A DNA stretch of 64,000 nt from contig OX392532.1 of NCBI GenBank assembly GCA_947623455.1, forward strand, positions 6,332,001 through 6,396,000, read 5' to 3'. This DNA is from Mimachlamys varia (lineage: Eukaryota > Mollusca > Bivalvia > Pectinida > Pectinidae). Position 1 is the first letter of the stretch, and the number at the start of each line of letters is the position of its first letter. This document shows positions 10,780 to 21,076 of this stretch, one piece after another. The position numbers and the translations under genes are program-made. Under the pieces are notes generated by a model. The model ran no database searches. It saw nothing but the letters and a program-made list of their open reading frames with translations, and was not told the DNA's origin.

Positions 10780-10990
10780 GCTTACTTGGATGTGACCAAG
10801 ATTTACATGGCGGGTGTCGTCGATGAAGCAGAAGACGCTAATTACTCTTCCGGAACACCTGGTCTTATTCTCTTGTGCTATACGAGAGTCTCCATGTAAA
10901 TCTTTCCTTTGTTCCTATTTTGCCCCTAGTTTCATCGATTTTGAGTTCGGATTATGGTTTTGTTGACGCTTTGGTATTCTCTGATTTTTT
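10780..10990 (+). mobile_element. Retroelement R1 3'-UTR fragment
   Basis: A plus-oriented copy of the R1 3' segment: GATGAAGCAGAAGACGCT, then the ATCGATT-containing tail, ending GGTATTCTCTGA at about 10985. It points toward the opposite copy at 11905-12085. The reverse transcriptase part is absent. Confidence 0.6.
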
Positions 10991-11096
10991 TTCTTAAAAG
11001 CCATTGCGGGGAACATTTTATAGAAAATTGATCTAAACCGACAAAATGTGTAAAGTTACTATAAACACCCTAGTTTAGGTAAAAAAACCTGTCTAT

Positions 11097-11462
11097 AACA
11101 AATGATCAGGTCCCTGTGATTGCTATTAATGACACGCGTCAATGCTTCATCACGTTTGTCATAAAATATAACAAATGATCAGGTCCCTGTGATTGCTATT
11201 AATGACACGCGTCAATGCTTCATCACGTTTGTCATAAAATATAACAAATGATCAGGTCCCTGTGATTGCTATTAATGACACGCGTCAATGCTTCATCACG
11301 TTTGTCATAAAATATAACTAATGATCAGGTCCCTGTGATTGCTATTAATGACACGCGTCAATGCTTCATCACGTTTGTCATAAAATATAACTAATGATCA
11401 GGTCCCTGTGATTGCTATTAATGACATACTTCAATGCTTCATCACGTTTGTCATAAAATGCA
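11097..11462. repeat. 73-bp tandem repeat, 5 copies
   Basis: Five near-identical units start at 11101, 11174, 11247, 11320 and 11393. Each contains GATCAGGTCCCTGTGATT and CAATGCTTCATCACG. The first four contain ACACGCGT; the fifth has diverged there. The array lies between two opposite R1 fragments. Confidence 0.95.
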
Positions 11463-11904
11463 ATATGTGTTATAGGACCATAACAAAGCTAAACATTTAT
11501 TGGTCAATAATATTTTATATAAATGTATGTACATGTAGGTTTTGTAAGTAATAACGACATCATCTTCCAGTATATAGCACTGGATCCAAACAAACAATCG
11601 GAGTTACTTTAAATAGATATTTTGGCAAAACAAGTAATAACGACAATGGATACAAAGAAATTTGTCATATTTTCTCTTATTATATTTGCTCTTTGGTCAA
11701 CACAATAACATGGGAATTTCCACACACGACATATTACAAGGATACACAGTCTCTTCAACACAAACATACATTGAAAAATACGTAAACCGACAAAGTTACT
11801 GGTGTCGTATCTACTATTATAATTCCATATTCCTTGCATATTCCTTCCTTCAGTTTGTAACCGAAGGTCAATAAAGGGAAATGTTTCATCTTGAATGCAG
11901 AAAA
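11463..11904. other. Non-coding, no gene seen
   Basis: AT-rich DNA between the 73-bp array and the next R1 fragment. It is downstream of the small minus-strand gene at 12296-14502 and could carry that gene's 3' UTR, but no poly(A) signal could be assigned. Confidence 0.35.
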
Positions 11905-12085
11905 AAAAAAAATCAGAGAATACCAAAGCGTCAACAAAACCATAATCCGAACACAAAATCGATTAAACTAGAGGCAAAATAGGAACAAAGGAAATATGAA
12001 CATTGGACCCTCGTTAAAGTACAAGAGAATAAGATCAGGTGTAAGCATATTCTGCTTCATCAACGACACCCGCCATGTAAATCTT
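11905..12085 (-). mobile_element. Retroelement R1 3'-UTR fragment
   Basis: The minus-oriented counterpart of 10780-10990, starting at CAGAGAATACCAAAGCGTC and running to the CGCCATGTAAATCTT segment. Together the two copies form a long imperfect inverted repeat with the 73-bp array between them. Confidence 0.6.
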
Positions 12086-12295
12086 TCTCGTACTACTGAA
12101 ATGTGAATGAATGGGGTGAGAGAAAAAGATACCGTGTAAGCACGGTGCCAAAATAGTGAAGAGTGACGAGGTGTGTTTGTAAGACTACATATAGCGTGCG
12201 GGGTCTTACCAACTCGCTCAGGTAAACAACCAACTGAAGCCAAAGATGAAATAAGTGGGAAGCTCTTTTCAAAACTGCCCCATAACTGTGTGGCT

Positions 12296-14502
12296 TACCG
12301 CAGGCGGCAGTCATTGGCTACACAAACCTTTCGAACACGTATCCCGTCATTCCTTTTCTGGTATAAGCGGATGTTGTTGATTCTCCCAAAGTCTTCATCC
12401 ACTGGAATCCGCCTTGTTTCACCAGAACGGAAATTGTTGCCGAGGCTTATTTCGTCAATGCTATTCGTGGTACCTCGGACGTCCAACAGCAGCGTGTCCC
12501 GAGACTCCGAGTACTGCCGAGTGTCAATGTAAACAATAACTTCCCACAATGCACCTGGTAAAAGAAAACGCAAAAAATATTATTATGACATAGTCGGCTT
12601 TGCATCACCAGCTGGTACAGAAACACAGAGCATGTCTATTAAAGCCCAAAGAGGCTTTAACAAATATGTTTAATAAGCATGTTTAATGATACCTCCTTTC
12701 ATTTTCTTAATGAATGTAGGAATTATGACTTACTTCGGGCTGAAACACTAGCAAGGGAACCTGGACATCAGGAAATTGTTACAGGTGACCCAAACTTGTT
12801 AGATGATGAAAGTAAAGATATCTTTAATAATGTGCAAACTTTCATTATTAGAACGGGTTTCATATCATTTCATTTCTTCATCAAATACTCTCTCTCTCCC
12901 TCTGTCTCTATCTTAATCAATTTTCATACTACAGATATGAAATATTACCATTATGATTCTGGTCGGCCTTGTTTTTATTATCTTATGTTTTCGTTGTACA
13001 TAAATATTGATCTAAATAATTTAGTTATTAAATTTGCAACTTATCTATTGTTGGGAAATGGTTTAATATAAGAGTGAACTCTTGTTGCCATATCCCATTA
13101 TGTTAAATATTATATATATATATTGAATCTTGTATTATATATGATTGTTAACAAAAATGTTGTTTACACTAATCCCAAAACAGGGTTTTTACTTACCGAT
13201 AGCGGCGTTACATACATAACTTCTTAATAGGCATAAAACATCTAATGTAAAACTCAAACAATGCTTTGTCATAATCTACACGGGCATAAAACATCTAATG
13301 TAAAACTCAAACAAGGCTTTGTCATAATCTAAACGGGCATAAAACATCTAATGTAAAACTCAAACAAGGCTTTGTCATAATCTACACAGGCATACATCTA
13401 ATGTAAAACTCAAAGAAGGTTTTGTCATAATAAACACGGGCATAAAACATCTAATGTAAAACTCAAACAAGGCTTTGTCATAATCTACACAGGCATAAAA
13501 CATCTAATGTAAAACTCAAACAAGGCTTTGTCATAACATACACAGGCTTAAAACATCTAATGTAAAACTCAAACAAGGCTTTGTCATAATATACACAGGC
13601 ATAAACATGAAATGTAAAACCCAAACAAGACTTTGTTATAATCTACAGTGACATAAAACATCTAATGTAAAACTCAAACAAGGCTTTGTCATAATATACG
13701 CAGGCATAAAACATCTAATGTAAAACTCAAACAAGGCTTTGTCATAATCTACACAGGCATAAACTTGAAATGTAAAACTCAAACAAGGTTTTGACATAAT
13801 CTACAGCGGCTTAAAACATCTAATGTAAAACCCAAACAAGGCTTTGTCATAATAACACAGGCATAAACATGAAATGTAAAACTCAAACAAGGTTTTGACA
13901 TAATCTACAGCGGCTTAAAACATCTAATGTAAAACCCAAACAAGACTTTGTCATAATCTACAGTGACATCAAACATCTAATGTAAAACTCAAACAAGGCT
14001 CTGTCATAATATACACAGGCATAAACATGAAATGTAAAACTGACATAAGGCTTTGTCATAATATACAGTGACATAAAACATCTAATGTAAAACTCAAACA
14101 AGGCTTTGTCATAATATACACAGGCATAAAACATCTCATATAAAGCTCAAACAAGGCTTTGTCATAATCTACACAGGCATAAACTTGAAATGTAAAACTC
14201 AAACAAGGCTTTGACATAATCTACAGCGGCTTAAAACATCTAATGTAAAACCCAAACAAGACTTTGTTATAATCTACAGTGACATCAAACATCTAATGTA
14301 AAACTCAATCAAGGCTTTGTCATAATCTTCACAGGCATAAAACATCTAATGTAAAGTTCAAACAAGGTTTTGACATAGTCTACAGAGGTATTTAACATCT
14401 AACAGAACTGACCGGTTACTCGAGATACCTGAAATACTCACCATGGCTGTTCTTTATGCCTGTCACCACCACCACGAACAACAAGTACAGAGTTGCTTTC
14501 AT
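12296..14502 (-). CDS. Predicted small secreted PLAT-like protein, 2 exons
   Basis: Minus strand. Exon 1 is 14502-14442 and exon 2 is 12554-12296, with a TAA stop at 12298-12296; the predicted product is 106 residues. Exon 1 encodes a classic signal peptide (MKATLYLLFVVVV, then TGIKNSH) and ends in phase 1 at a GTGAGT donor. Exon 2 starts after a TTTTACCAG acceptor with the two bases needed to complete a Gly codon. The roughly 85-residue mature part has alternating strand-like segments (WEVIVYID, DTLLLDVRG, LGNNFRSGE, FGRINNIRLYQ, VRKVCV) resembling the PLAT/LH2 beta-sandwich of lipases and lipoxygenases. PLAT domains often bind lipid or protein partners; here function is inference. No catalytic domain is attached. 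A donor-like GTAAG overlaps the stop, so an alternative short last exon (12233-12218) is possible. Confidence 0.55.
12299..12554 (-). CDS. Exon 2 of the secreted PLAT-like gene
   Basis: Bounded by an acceptor (AG at plus 12555-12556 on the minus strand) and followed at once by the TAA stop at 12298-12296. It carries the whole mature domain. The codons are open throughout and the residues are strand-like and balanced, unlike surrounding AT-rich noise. Confidence 0.6.
12604..13230. other. Intron sequence of the PLAT-like gene
   Basis: AT-rich intron on the minus-strand gene. A weak donor-like GTAAGTA (minus strand, near 13190) has no convincing exon before it. The open frame at 12679-13071 (plus) is unrecognised and probably chance. 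Confidence 0.4.
13231..14400. repeat. 53-bp minisatellite, about 22 copies
   Basis: Units contain GCATAAAACATCTAATGTAA and CAAGGCTTTGTCATAATC, with a period near 53 bp (for example 13284 and 13337). Variants carry GAAATGT or CAGTGACAT. The array fills most of the intron and ends about 40 bp from the exon 1 donor at 14441. Confidence 0.93.
14442..14502 (-). CDS. Exon 1 (signal peptide) of the PLAT-like gene
   Basis: Encodes 20 codons plus one base: Met-Lys, then a hydrophobic core, then a small polar stretch, as in secreted proteins. The donor on the minus strand is CATG|GTGAGT. Its phase (1) fits exon 2 exactly, which is the main support for joining the two exons. Confidence 0.55.
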
Positions 14503-16735
14503 ACCGGACCGCTCAAACACTTCCACGTGAAATACAAAAGAAATCACATTTTCGAAACGAAAGTGGAAGACCCACATTCACAGCCCTCGGAAAAGGACAT
14601 AAAAAGAAAAAACAGAAGTAACAATTCTACCCTAACAAAAAAACGTTGAAATTAAGAAATGGGTTGAAAAAAGGTTGACTCAAGTCGTTCTGTACCACAA
14701 ATGTTACTCGTCTAAAGAAAGCCGTACATTTTTTTAAAAATTCATATAAGCATTGTACCTCATTTTGGTAATGAGGTACTCTCCTTATATTTACATCATA
14801 TTGATTTTAAAGTGCTATTCGAAAAACACCCCATTTAAAGCGGGTTGCTACAATGGTAACTACGATAGCAGTGGTTGCTAAGATAATATAGTCCCACTGA
14901 ATCTTCATCGATATATCGGTAAGTTTAGAAAATACACCGAATAACACTAATTTTTTTCATAACAGCATCTGTAATTTTGGTATTAAATAATATTACTTTT
15001 TCGAATGCGCATCATTTGGAATCAAACGTTTGCTAGAAACCATTTATTGAAATTGATTTCATATAAGTTCCAAATCTTGAAGGAACAAACCAATGGCCGT
15101 CAGCGAATACTTATTGTCCTGAAGCGCGAACGACGACATTTTTGTAAATATACTAGAATAAACAGAATCATCCTTCTTAGCATTTCAACTTTCGATTTAG
15201 AAAGCAAACAGCACAAGCAAAGGTATATTACGACCATTTCATCTGTAAAATTAAAGCAACAATTTAAACAAAATCTGCGAAAGTGATGACGTACAATATT
15301 AAGCTACCCACACTTAGTGACGAGAGTTCAGAGGGGTGGGAGACTATGCGAAAACAAAACTCTACACGTGTTGACAATTACAATGCTTGAGATGAATAAA
15401 GTCACCAACGTGCAAGTGTTTAAACTCTTTTTTGTTGTGTTTCATTGAGATCAAATTATTAATTAAAAACAAGATTAAAACCAACAAGTAAACCAAATCG
15501 AAACTCGGGCGATTGTTTACAACTTTGCTTGCCGTTTAAGTTGCAATAAAAGGATTAATATAAACAAACATAGCCTACTGTAACTTTTACTCAATTAGAC
15601 TGTGTCAGCGGAGTAAAACATTAGCACAAATGTTGCAAGTATACACGAACAATAATTCTTGCTGTTTTATCGAGACAAAATATAAAAGAAACGAATGATA
15701 TTTATTCAAGATGATGTCTTGAAATGAACTCGATGAAAAACCTAAAAAAAAAACAAACATATAAAATGTAATCAATAATATCTAACCTGTTGTCACGCCA
15801 ATTGTTCTAGTGAGATGACACCAAACGTTCTGCTGTCGATGACACTTCTGTACTGACTGGTTTGCCGTAATGATGGAATGTTAAGTGTCAGGTCAGTGTC
15901 ACTACGCTATAAAGCGTTCTCGGTCTTCCTTTGTAGTGGTTAGTACAGTCCTACACACATTATCGTACAATACAGAATATAACGGATGTCTGCTAACACC
16001 GATACAGTAGTACAGTATTTGTGGCGACAAGGAAACTGAAGTATCTTAATTGTTATGTTTATACAGCCATGAACGCTCGTATCCTGGGTGTATTTTGTTT
16101 ATCACGTTACAGTATTTTGTTATATGATTAACCCTCTCACTATAACGGCTTTGCATTAATATACTCAGTCATTATGAAAAAGACAGAAAGTTGCGATGAC
16201 CAGATACTGAAAAGTTTTTTTGAGATGCTAACATGTGAACATGATATATTAACTGTCAACTATGTATATATTACTCGCAGAAATGCATTTAAGTCGACTA
16301 TGAAAATAATTTTCATACAATTTGCCACAATTATTTCCCTTTTCCATAGTAATTTGGACTACTTTTAGGGGAATCCTTAACAATGTATTTGTGTGTGGTA
16401 TTGTCGAGAAAATCTTACATTTTTTCAGCCACCGAGATGCATACCTTCTGTCTTTTTTAATGTCGATTTTTTGTGAAATTTAACCACTCGACGTACATGT
16501 ATCAAGCTGAAATTTGGTAATTATTTTCATTGTGGTTTTAGATGATTAACATAAAAAGAAAATTGGAAAATTAAGTTTTTATATATATTTTTTTAATTAT
16601 TCATCTTTCACTATATTTTTCAAATAGACTATTATAGATGTTCATTCTCCTGGCCACAAGTACCTGTGAGTTTCACATATCCTAAAACTTTGCTATTCAA
16701 AACTCTGTGAAGAAAGTTGTCGCACCCAGGATTGT
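14503..16735. other. Non-coding, presumed upstream region
   Basis: AT-rich. On the minus strand it would hold the promoter of the PLAT-like gene, with a CACGTG at about 14524. I see no TATA element I would trust, and no exon on either strand. The open frames at 15005 and 16174 are AT-rich and unrecognised. Confidence 0.4.
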
Positions 16736-17205
16736 TGGCCTTTTTTTGGAAGGAGAACAACTTGTTCAACACTTGTTAGCCCGATATTAGCGTGCGAGGA
16801 AACCTTACTACCCGGAGAAAACCCATGTGGTCAGGCAGGTGTATACAATTCTTATACAATCAATACAATTAACACATACAGTTCTATAATATACAATTCT
16901 TAGTAGTTCGCGGGAGCTGCCTTATAAGGCGCTAACTACTTGTCCTATACCACCTGGCTAATATCTCCCTATGTGTGTATGTATGTATGTGTGCTGGAGA
17001 TGAATTGTGTTCTGTTTGTAGTGGGACCGTGTTTCCAAAGGCATATTTTATAGTGCCACCTCATGATCACTTGCATGCTACAGCACAGATAACGCAACAC
17101 CCAACTTTGATAAACTCCACCTGAGTTGTTGGAGTAGTGTGGGCAGGAGAAAAACACTTTCTCTGAATGTTCCATGCGTATGACGATTACGGGGGACAAT
17201 TATTG
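16736..17205 (-). mobile_element. Degenerate bivalve-type dispersed repeats
   Basis: 16795-16830 contains CCCGGAGAAAACCCATGTGG, a motif common in animal SINE-like repeats. 16976-17130 is an eroded reverse copy of the repeat found whole at 31075-31536, recognisable by the TATAGTGCCACCTCATGATC and ATAACGCAACACCCAACTTT blocks. No intact coding capacity. Confidence 0.45.
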
Positions 17206-17254
17206 AATCGAATCTATTTTTTCAATTTTCAGACTTGAATATAAACACAAATGC

Positions 17255-17505
17255 ATGAAATTCCTAAACTTCACTTTGATGAAAAAAACATATTTTGCTT
17301 TAATCTCTGATAAAGACATGGAATAGAAGAATTTTAACTCAATTGACCAAGTTTATATTATCAAATCTCTTCCAATTAAAAAAAGATTTCTTTGGTCAGA
17401 CGTGATTAAAGCTTTGGGGAGGTTGATTAATTCTGATGTTATGAGAAAGAAAACGTTCACTTCTGAAAATCCCTTTAAAAAGATTGATACTCTAAAGTGG
17501 TAAGA
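17255..17505 (+). pseudogene. Coding-like fragment, probably retroelement
   Basis: One frame reads through with a single in-frame stop (TAG at about 17323). Downstream of it the peptide includes LPIKKRFLWSDVIKAL and ENPFKKIDTLKW, which look like real protein rather than noise. I do not recognise the family; retrotransposon debris is the likeliest source. Confidence 0.3.
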
Positions 17506-18389
17506 TGTTTAAAGATACTAGTCCCCCCTCACTAGCCCCCCCTCCCCCCTCTCTCTCTATCTTCTTTTTCTCTTTAGAAAAGGAAATCCAATATTTTCAA
17601 GGTATTGTTTAATACTAAAACGAATAATATTGAATTACTCTGTTTCCATGTTACAGAACTTATTCCTGTCATTCCTTTAAACATATAATTGATTGTGAAA
17701 AAGGCAAAAGTAATAAAAGACATGTATATAACCCAGTCAAAATAATAAAGAAATCTCAACAGGTAGAAAAGTGGACTGAGCATTTTGACTTTGATGGATC
17801 TGCTTGGGGGATTTTTTTCTTTATCTTTCCAAATCACAAATAATTCAAAACTTCAGTGTTTTCAATTTAGAATTCTCATAATACTTTGGCAACCAACTCA
17901 TATTTATTTAAGGCAAACCTAGTTACAAACAGCCCATTGTGTTCACTCTGCAACTTAGAGAAACAATTGCTGTATAATGTAGGAATGTCAACTAGTTCAA
18001 AATTTAACTACATTTATATTTGGAACATGGTCTCAGAAATATGATTATAGTAAAATTGATAATGAATTATTGTAAATAATTAGAATAATCATAAAACATT
18101 TACAAATAAACTAGGTGTTCATAAAACTCTCACATATTAAGCACAAGTTAAATCACAGACTTAGATAGCAATCTACTTAAAGATTGTCATTAACATTAAA
18201 ATGTATTAAAATAAGATTATCAACACTTTTAATAAATAAAAAGCATTAGTACATGTAGAATGAAATATTTAATTTGATATTATTATCTTCGTTATCTTTC
18301 ATGAAGTTTTAATAGTTTCAGTAGTAACCTTTATAGGTGATATGTCTCAGGTAAAAAGCACAGGTAGATCTTCAGGTGAAATTAATCAG
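17506..18389. other. Non-coding, no gene seen
   Basis: Contains a C- and CT-rich tract at 17523-17575, otherwise very AT-rich sequence. No exon or RNA gene visible. Confidence 0.45.
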
Positions 18390-18556
18390 GTAAATATGAT
18401 AAAGACTATAATTACCCTCCCTTTGATTTTCTACCCATTGTTCTAAACATGTATGCGTTCGGGGAACACACCTTTTTACGTCCGGTCGTGAATGGAACCC
18501 CGGCCGCCTAGGTGAAAGGCAAGTGCGCTGTCCAATGCACCACCTGACCATCCCAT
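18390..18556 (-). mobile_element. tRNA-derived SINE
   Basis: On the minus strand, 18554-18479 reads like a tRNA gene head: GGGATGG start, A-box-like TGGTGCATTGG, and B-box-like GGTTCCATTC. A non-tRNA body follows to about 18390. Such a head supplies an RNA polymerase III promoter. Not a functional tRNA, since the clover-leaf arms do not close well. Confidence 0.6.
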
Positions 18557-18574
18557 TTGATATCATGATCCTTA

Positions 18575-19260
18575 TCAGTAAAAGAGTCTATGATATTGTG
18601 TGTTTTTCCTGATAGATATGGCCTGGCAGTTATCAGGATTGGCCTTGAATCCTTTGAAGATCATTCAAACCATTTTATTAAAATATTGCTCTCCCCTTCG
18701 AGTGTGTTTTTATAAGTATAGGGTCAGAATCGATACGGAACAGAGCGTTATCATCCACATAGTTATACAGGGTACCTTAACGGACATGATAAACATGTCA
18801 TTGATACAAATGATAAAAATAAGAGGTCCTAAAATAGAGCCCTGGGGTACGCCTTTTCAACACTCCCAGTCAGAAACATCGGACCCCAGTCTAGTCCGTT
18901 GAAACCTTCCCCCAAGGTATCTCGGATGAACCCAATAGCGGTTCATATTCATGATGATAGCACCAAGTTAATAACAGCCAAGGACCTCTTCCAATCTTCA
19001 AGGGGTAGCAGCTGAGAAGACTGTCATTCATATCCCCTCCTGAAAGCAGAAAGAAAGGGATTAAATACATGGTAAAAAACTCATATAATTGACAATGTAA
19101 AATTCTCTCTACGACTATTGAGGCAGAGGGGAAAATACTGACAGGCCTGTAGTTTGTTTATCAAGAGGATCGGGTTTTTTTTTATTTTTAAATGGTAGTA
19201 CATGTGCCAGCTTTAAATTGTCTGGGAATGACATTGACTCGCAGGAGGAAGACATCCCTC
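18575..19260 (-). pseudogene. Degenerate LINE reverse transcriptase
   Basis: Minus strand. The conserved RT block GVPQGSILGPLIFIICIND is readable at about 18855-18797, then after a frameshift a YVDD catalytic box near 18765-18747. Upstream (19240-19070), frames encode remnants of the FPDNLK..HVLPFKNKK and YRPVS motifs. Several frameshifts and stops make it dead. The motif style fits the CR1/Jockey/L2 group; the exact clade is not determined. Confidence 0.75.
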
Positions 19261-20335
19261 TTAAACGACACCATCAGGGTAAATTAAGCATACCACGACC
19301 CAATGTTGACATGATTTTATATCATGTGTTGGTTTGAGAGAAATAACTAACCATGTGGGTCAAGCCTCAGACATTGGCCTCTTGTGGCTATTGTTTTACA
19401 TGAATCTGGCTCATTTTTGCTTCTCTCCAAAATAGCCATAATACTTGAACAGTGTCTGCGGTATCAATGTCATTGACTGTCGTATAATGGGTTTCAAGGA
19501 TGCAGCATGGTTCCAGCTAGCTGGTGGAGCCGCATCATTACCTAGTAACGGTCGTGACATTGCGGGTCAGACCCCTATTACGGTTGTCTTTTTCTTACAT
19601 TTATGAACATAAATAAACATTCATGTTATTTATGTGACTTACACTTGTATATTACGACACGATTATATGACGGCATTTACCGCTATATTAGCTCGGCAAG
19701 TCACAACTCGATGTTCATTTCCAGAACTAAGGAATCGTCATTCAGCATGTTGATGTTCCTTATCTCCATATTGCTACGGGCAAGCTGGACAGTAGTGACC
19801 GCTAATCTGAACATTAACCCCAAAATAAATCTTAATGAAAGGTTCTAAGTATCAATCCATCCGTCATTTGGAATATGAATCTCAAGATTCTTGTTGACCC
19901 GACGGAAGATAATGCCAGACAATGGGCTAAACCCGACAGTTCTTCTGAGCATTTTAGTGCCCTCTCTTAAATTTTTTTTTTTCTCGATTTGATTTTTCGA
20001 CCTTGTACACTACCATACCTCAAAAGTCTTCGACCTCTCGTTTTGAGAGCTTTTCTTTCCAAGAAAGGTTGGCGACGATACAAATATATGGTAGTGAGCT
20101 ATCTAGGAACATACGTTGGGAAAAAACACAACAAAAGCTAAGAAGATATAGTACGTGTGATTGAATTCCTGGCTGACAATATTTTTGTTAAGTTTTGAGA
20201 AAAAACATTCCAGCAAACTGTTGGTACTCCCATGTGAATTAACTGTGCACCACCCGTAACTGACCATTTTGTTTTCATACGAGTCTAAATTCGTAGAAGA
20301 GTCAATCAGGACAGTTAAGAAAAGACATTTTTAGA
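19261..20335. other. Non-coding, no gene seen
   Basis: Low-information AT-rich sequence. The open frame at 19603-19848 has no recognisable features. Confidence 0.4.
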
Positions 20336-20525
20336 TGTATCAACGATGTTGTTTTTTATAAACAACAAGTCGTTTGCTGACTACGATCGTATATACCCTT
20401 GTGAACTTGGAATAAAGGACACATCAGACTCTTCTACATCAGCTGCTTACCTAGATATCTACCTAAACTAAGACCAACATGGAAAACTTACTACTATGCT
20501 ATACTTTCAATTATCCGATTGTGAA
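20336..20525 (+). pseudogene. Retroelement R1 reverse transcriptase fragment
   Basis: Plus strand. The peptide resembles DTSDSSTSAAYLDIYLN followed by DQHGKLTT, matching the minus-strand fragment at 23890-24160. Frameshifts and stops interrupt it. A further R1 piece (GTCGACTGCTGACAAAC, GATTGATCAGAACTA) appears at 20795-20860 after a SINE-like insertion. Confidence 0.55.
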
Positions 20526-20680
20526 CTTTCAAATCCCACATGGGGCAGTTGCCAGGTACTGACCGAAGGTCAGTGGTTTTCTCCGGTTATTCCGGCTTTC
20601 TTTGACCTCCTCAATGTTGCACGTCCGTAAATGTCCCTGGCTGTTAATAGGACGTAATACAAACTAAACCAAACTGTGAA
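20526..20680 (+). mobile_element. SINE-like insertion in R1
   Basis: Contains GGTTTTCTCCGGTTATTCCG and ends CTGGCTGTTAATAGGACGTA plus an A/C-rich tail. The same tail closes the repeat at 31075-31536. It splits an R1 fragment, so it is younger than that copy. Confidence 0.5.
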
Positions 20681-20875
20681 CTTTCCTTTCTTTGATAGTA
20701 ACATCCTCGCTTCTTCAACCTGCGGTGTTTACATGTGGTAGATGATTCGTTATTCTAGGGCGTGGTCGAAATATCGGGATTTTCGTGATCAATGTCGACT
20801 GCTGACAAACAAACGTATTATATAAGGATTCGAGAGATGCAGATTGATCAGAACTAGCAAGATGTAGGGTTTATT

Positions 20876-21076
20876 TTGAACTGTCTTCTAACTTCGGCTT
20901 GTTGTTGAAGTGGGCCCCACCTGAATTATTTTCAATTTTTTGGATTTTTCATGTTAGTTACCACTCAAGTTTACTTTTTTTTCGGCTTATTTTTGCATGG
21001 TTTTCAGCTGGATTCTTTTTTTTTCAGAATTTTTCAGAATCACAGAAAAAAATCCTGAAGTTATATTGGGCCTTTA
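20876..21076 (+). mobile_element. MITE family M2, truncated copy
   Basis: Shares GAAGTGGGCCCCACCTGAAT, AGTTACCACTCAAGTTTAC and the terminal TTATATTGGGCCTTTA with the copies at 43973-44287 and 47821-48214. The left terminal repeat is missing here. Confidence 0.6.

Noticed and set aside
12218..12233. A third exon of the PLAT-like gene (adds about five residues)
   Set aside because: It needs a 65-nt intron whose donor overlaps the TAA; the two-exon model is simpler. Kept as an alternative in the gene entry.
13150..13215. Extra minus-strand exon ending at GTAAGTA within the PLAT-like gene's intron
   Set aside because: A stop interrupts the preceding frame and no acceptor is clear.
16900..16965. 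tRNA gene on the minus strand
   Set aside because: Has some tRNA-like words but no proper A/B boxes or closing stems; it belongs to an eroded SINE-like repeat.
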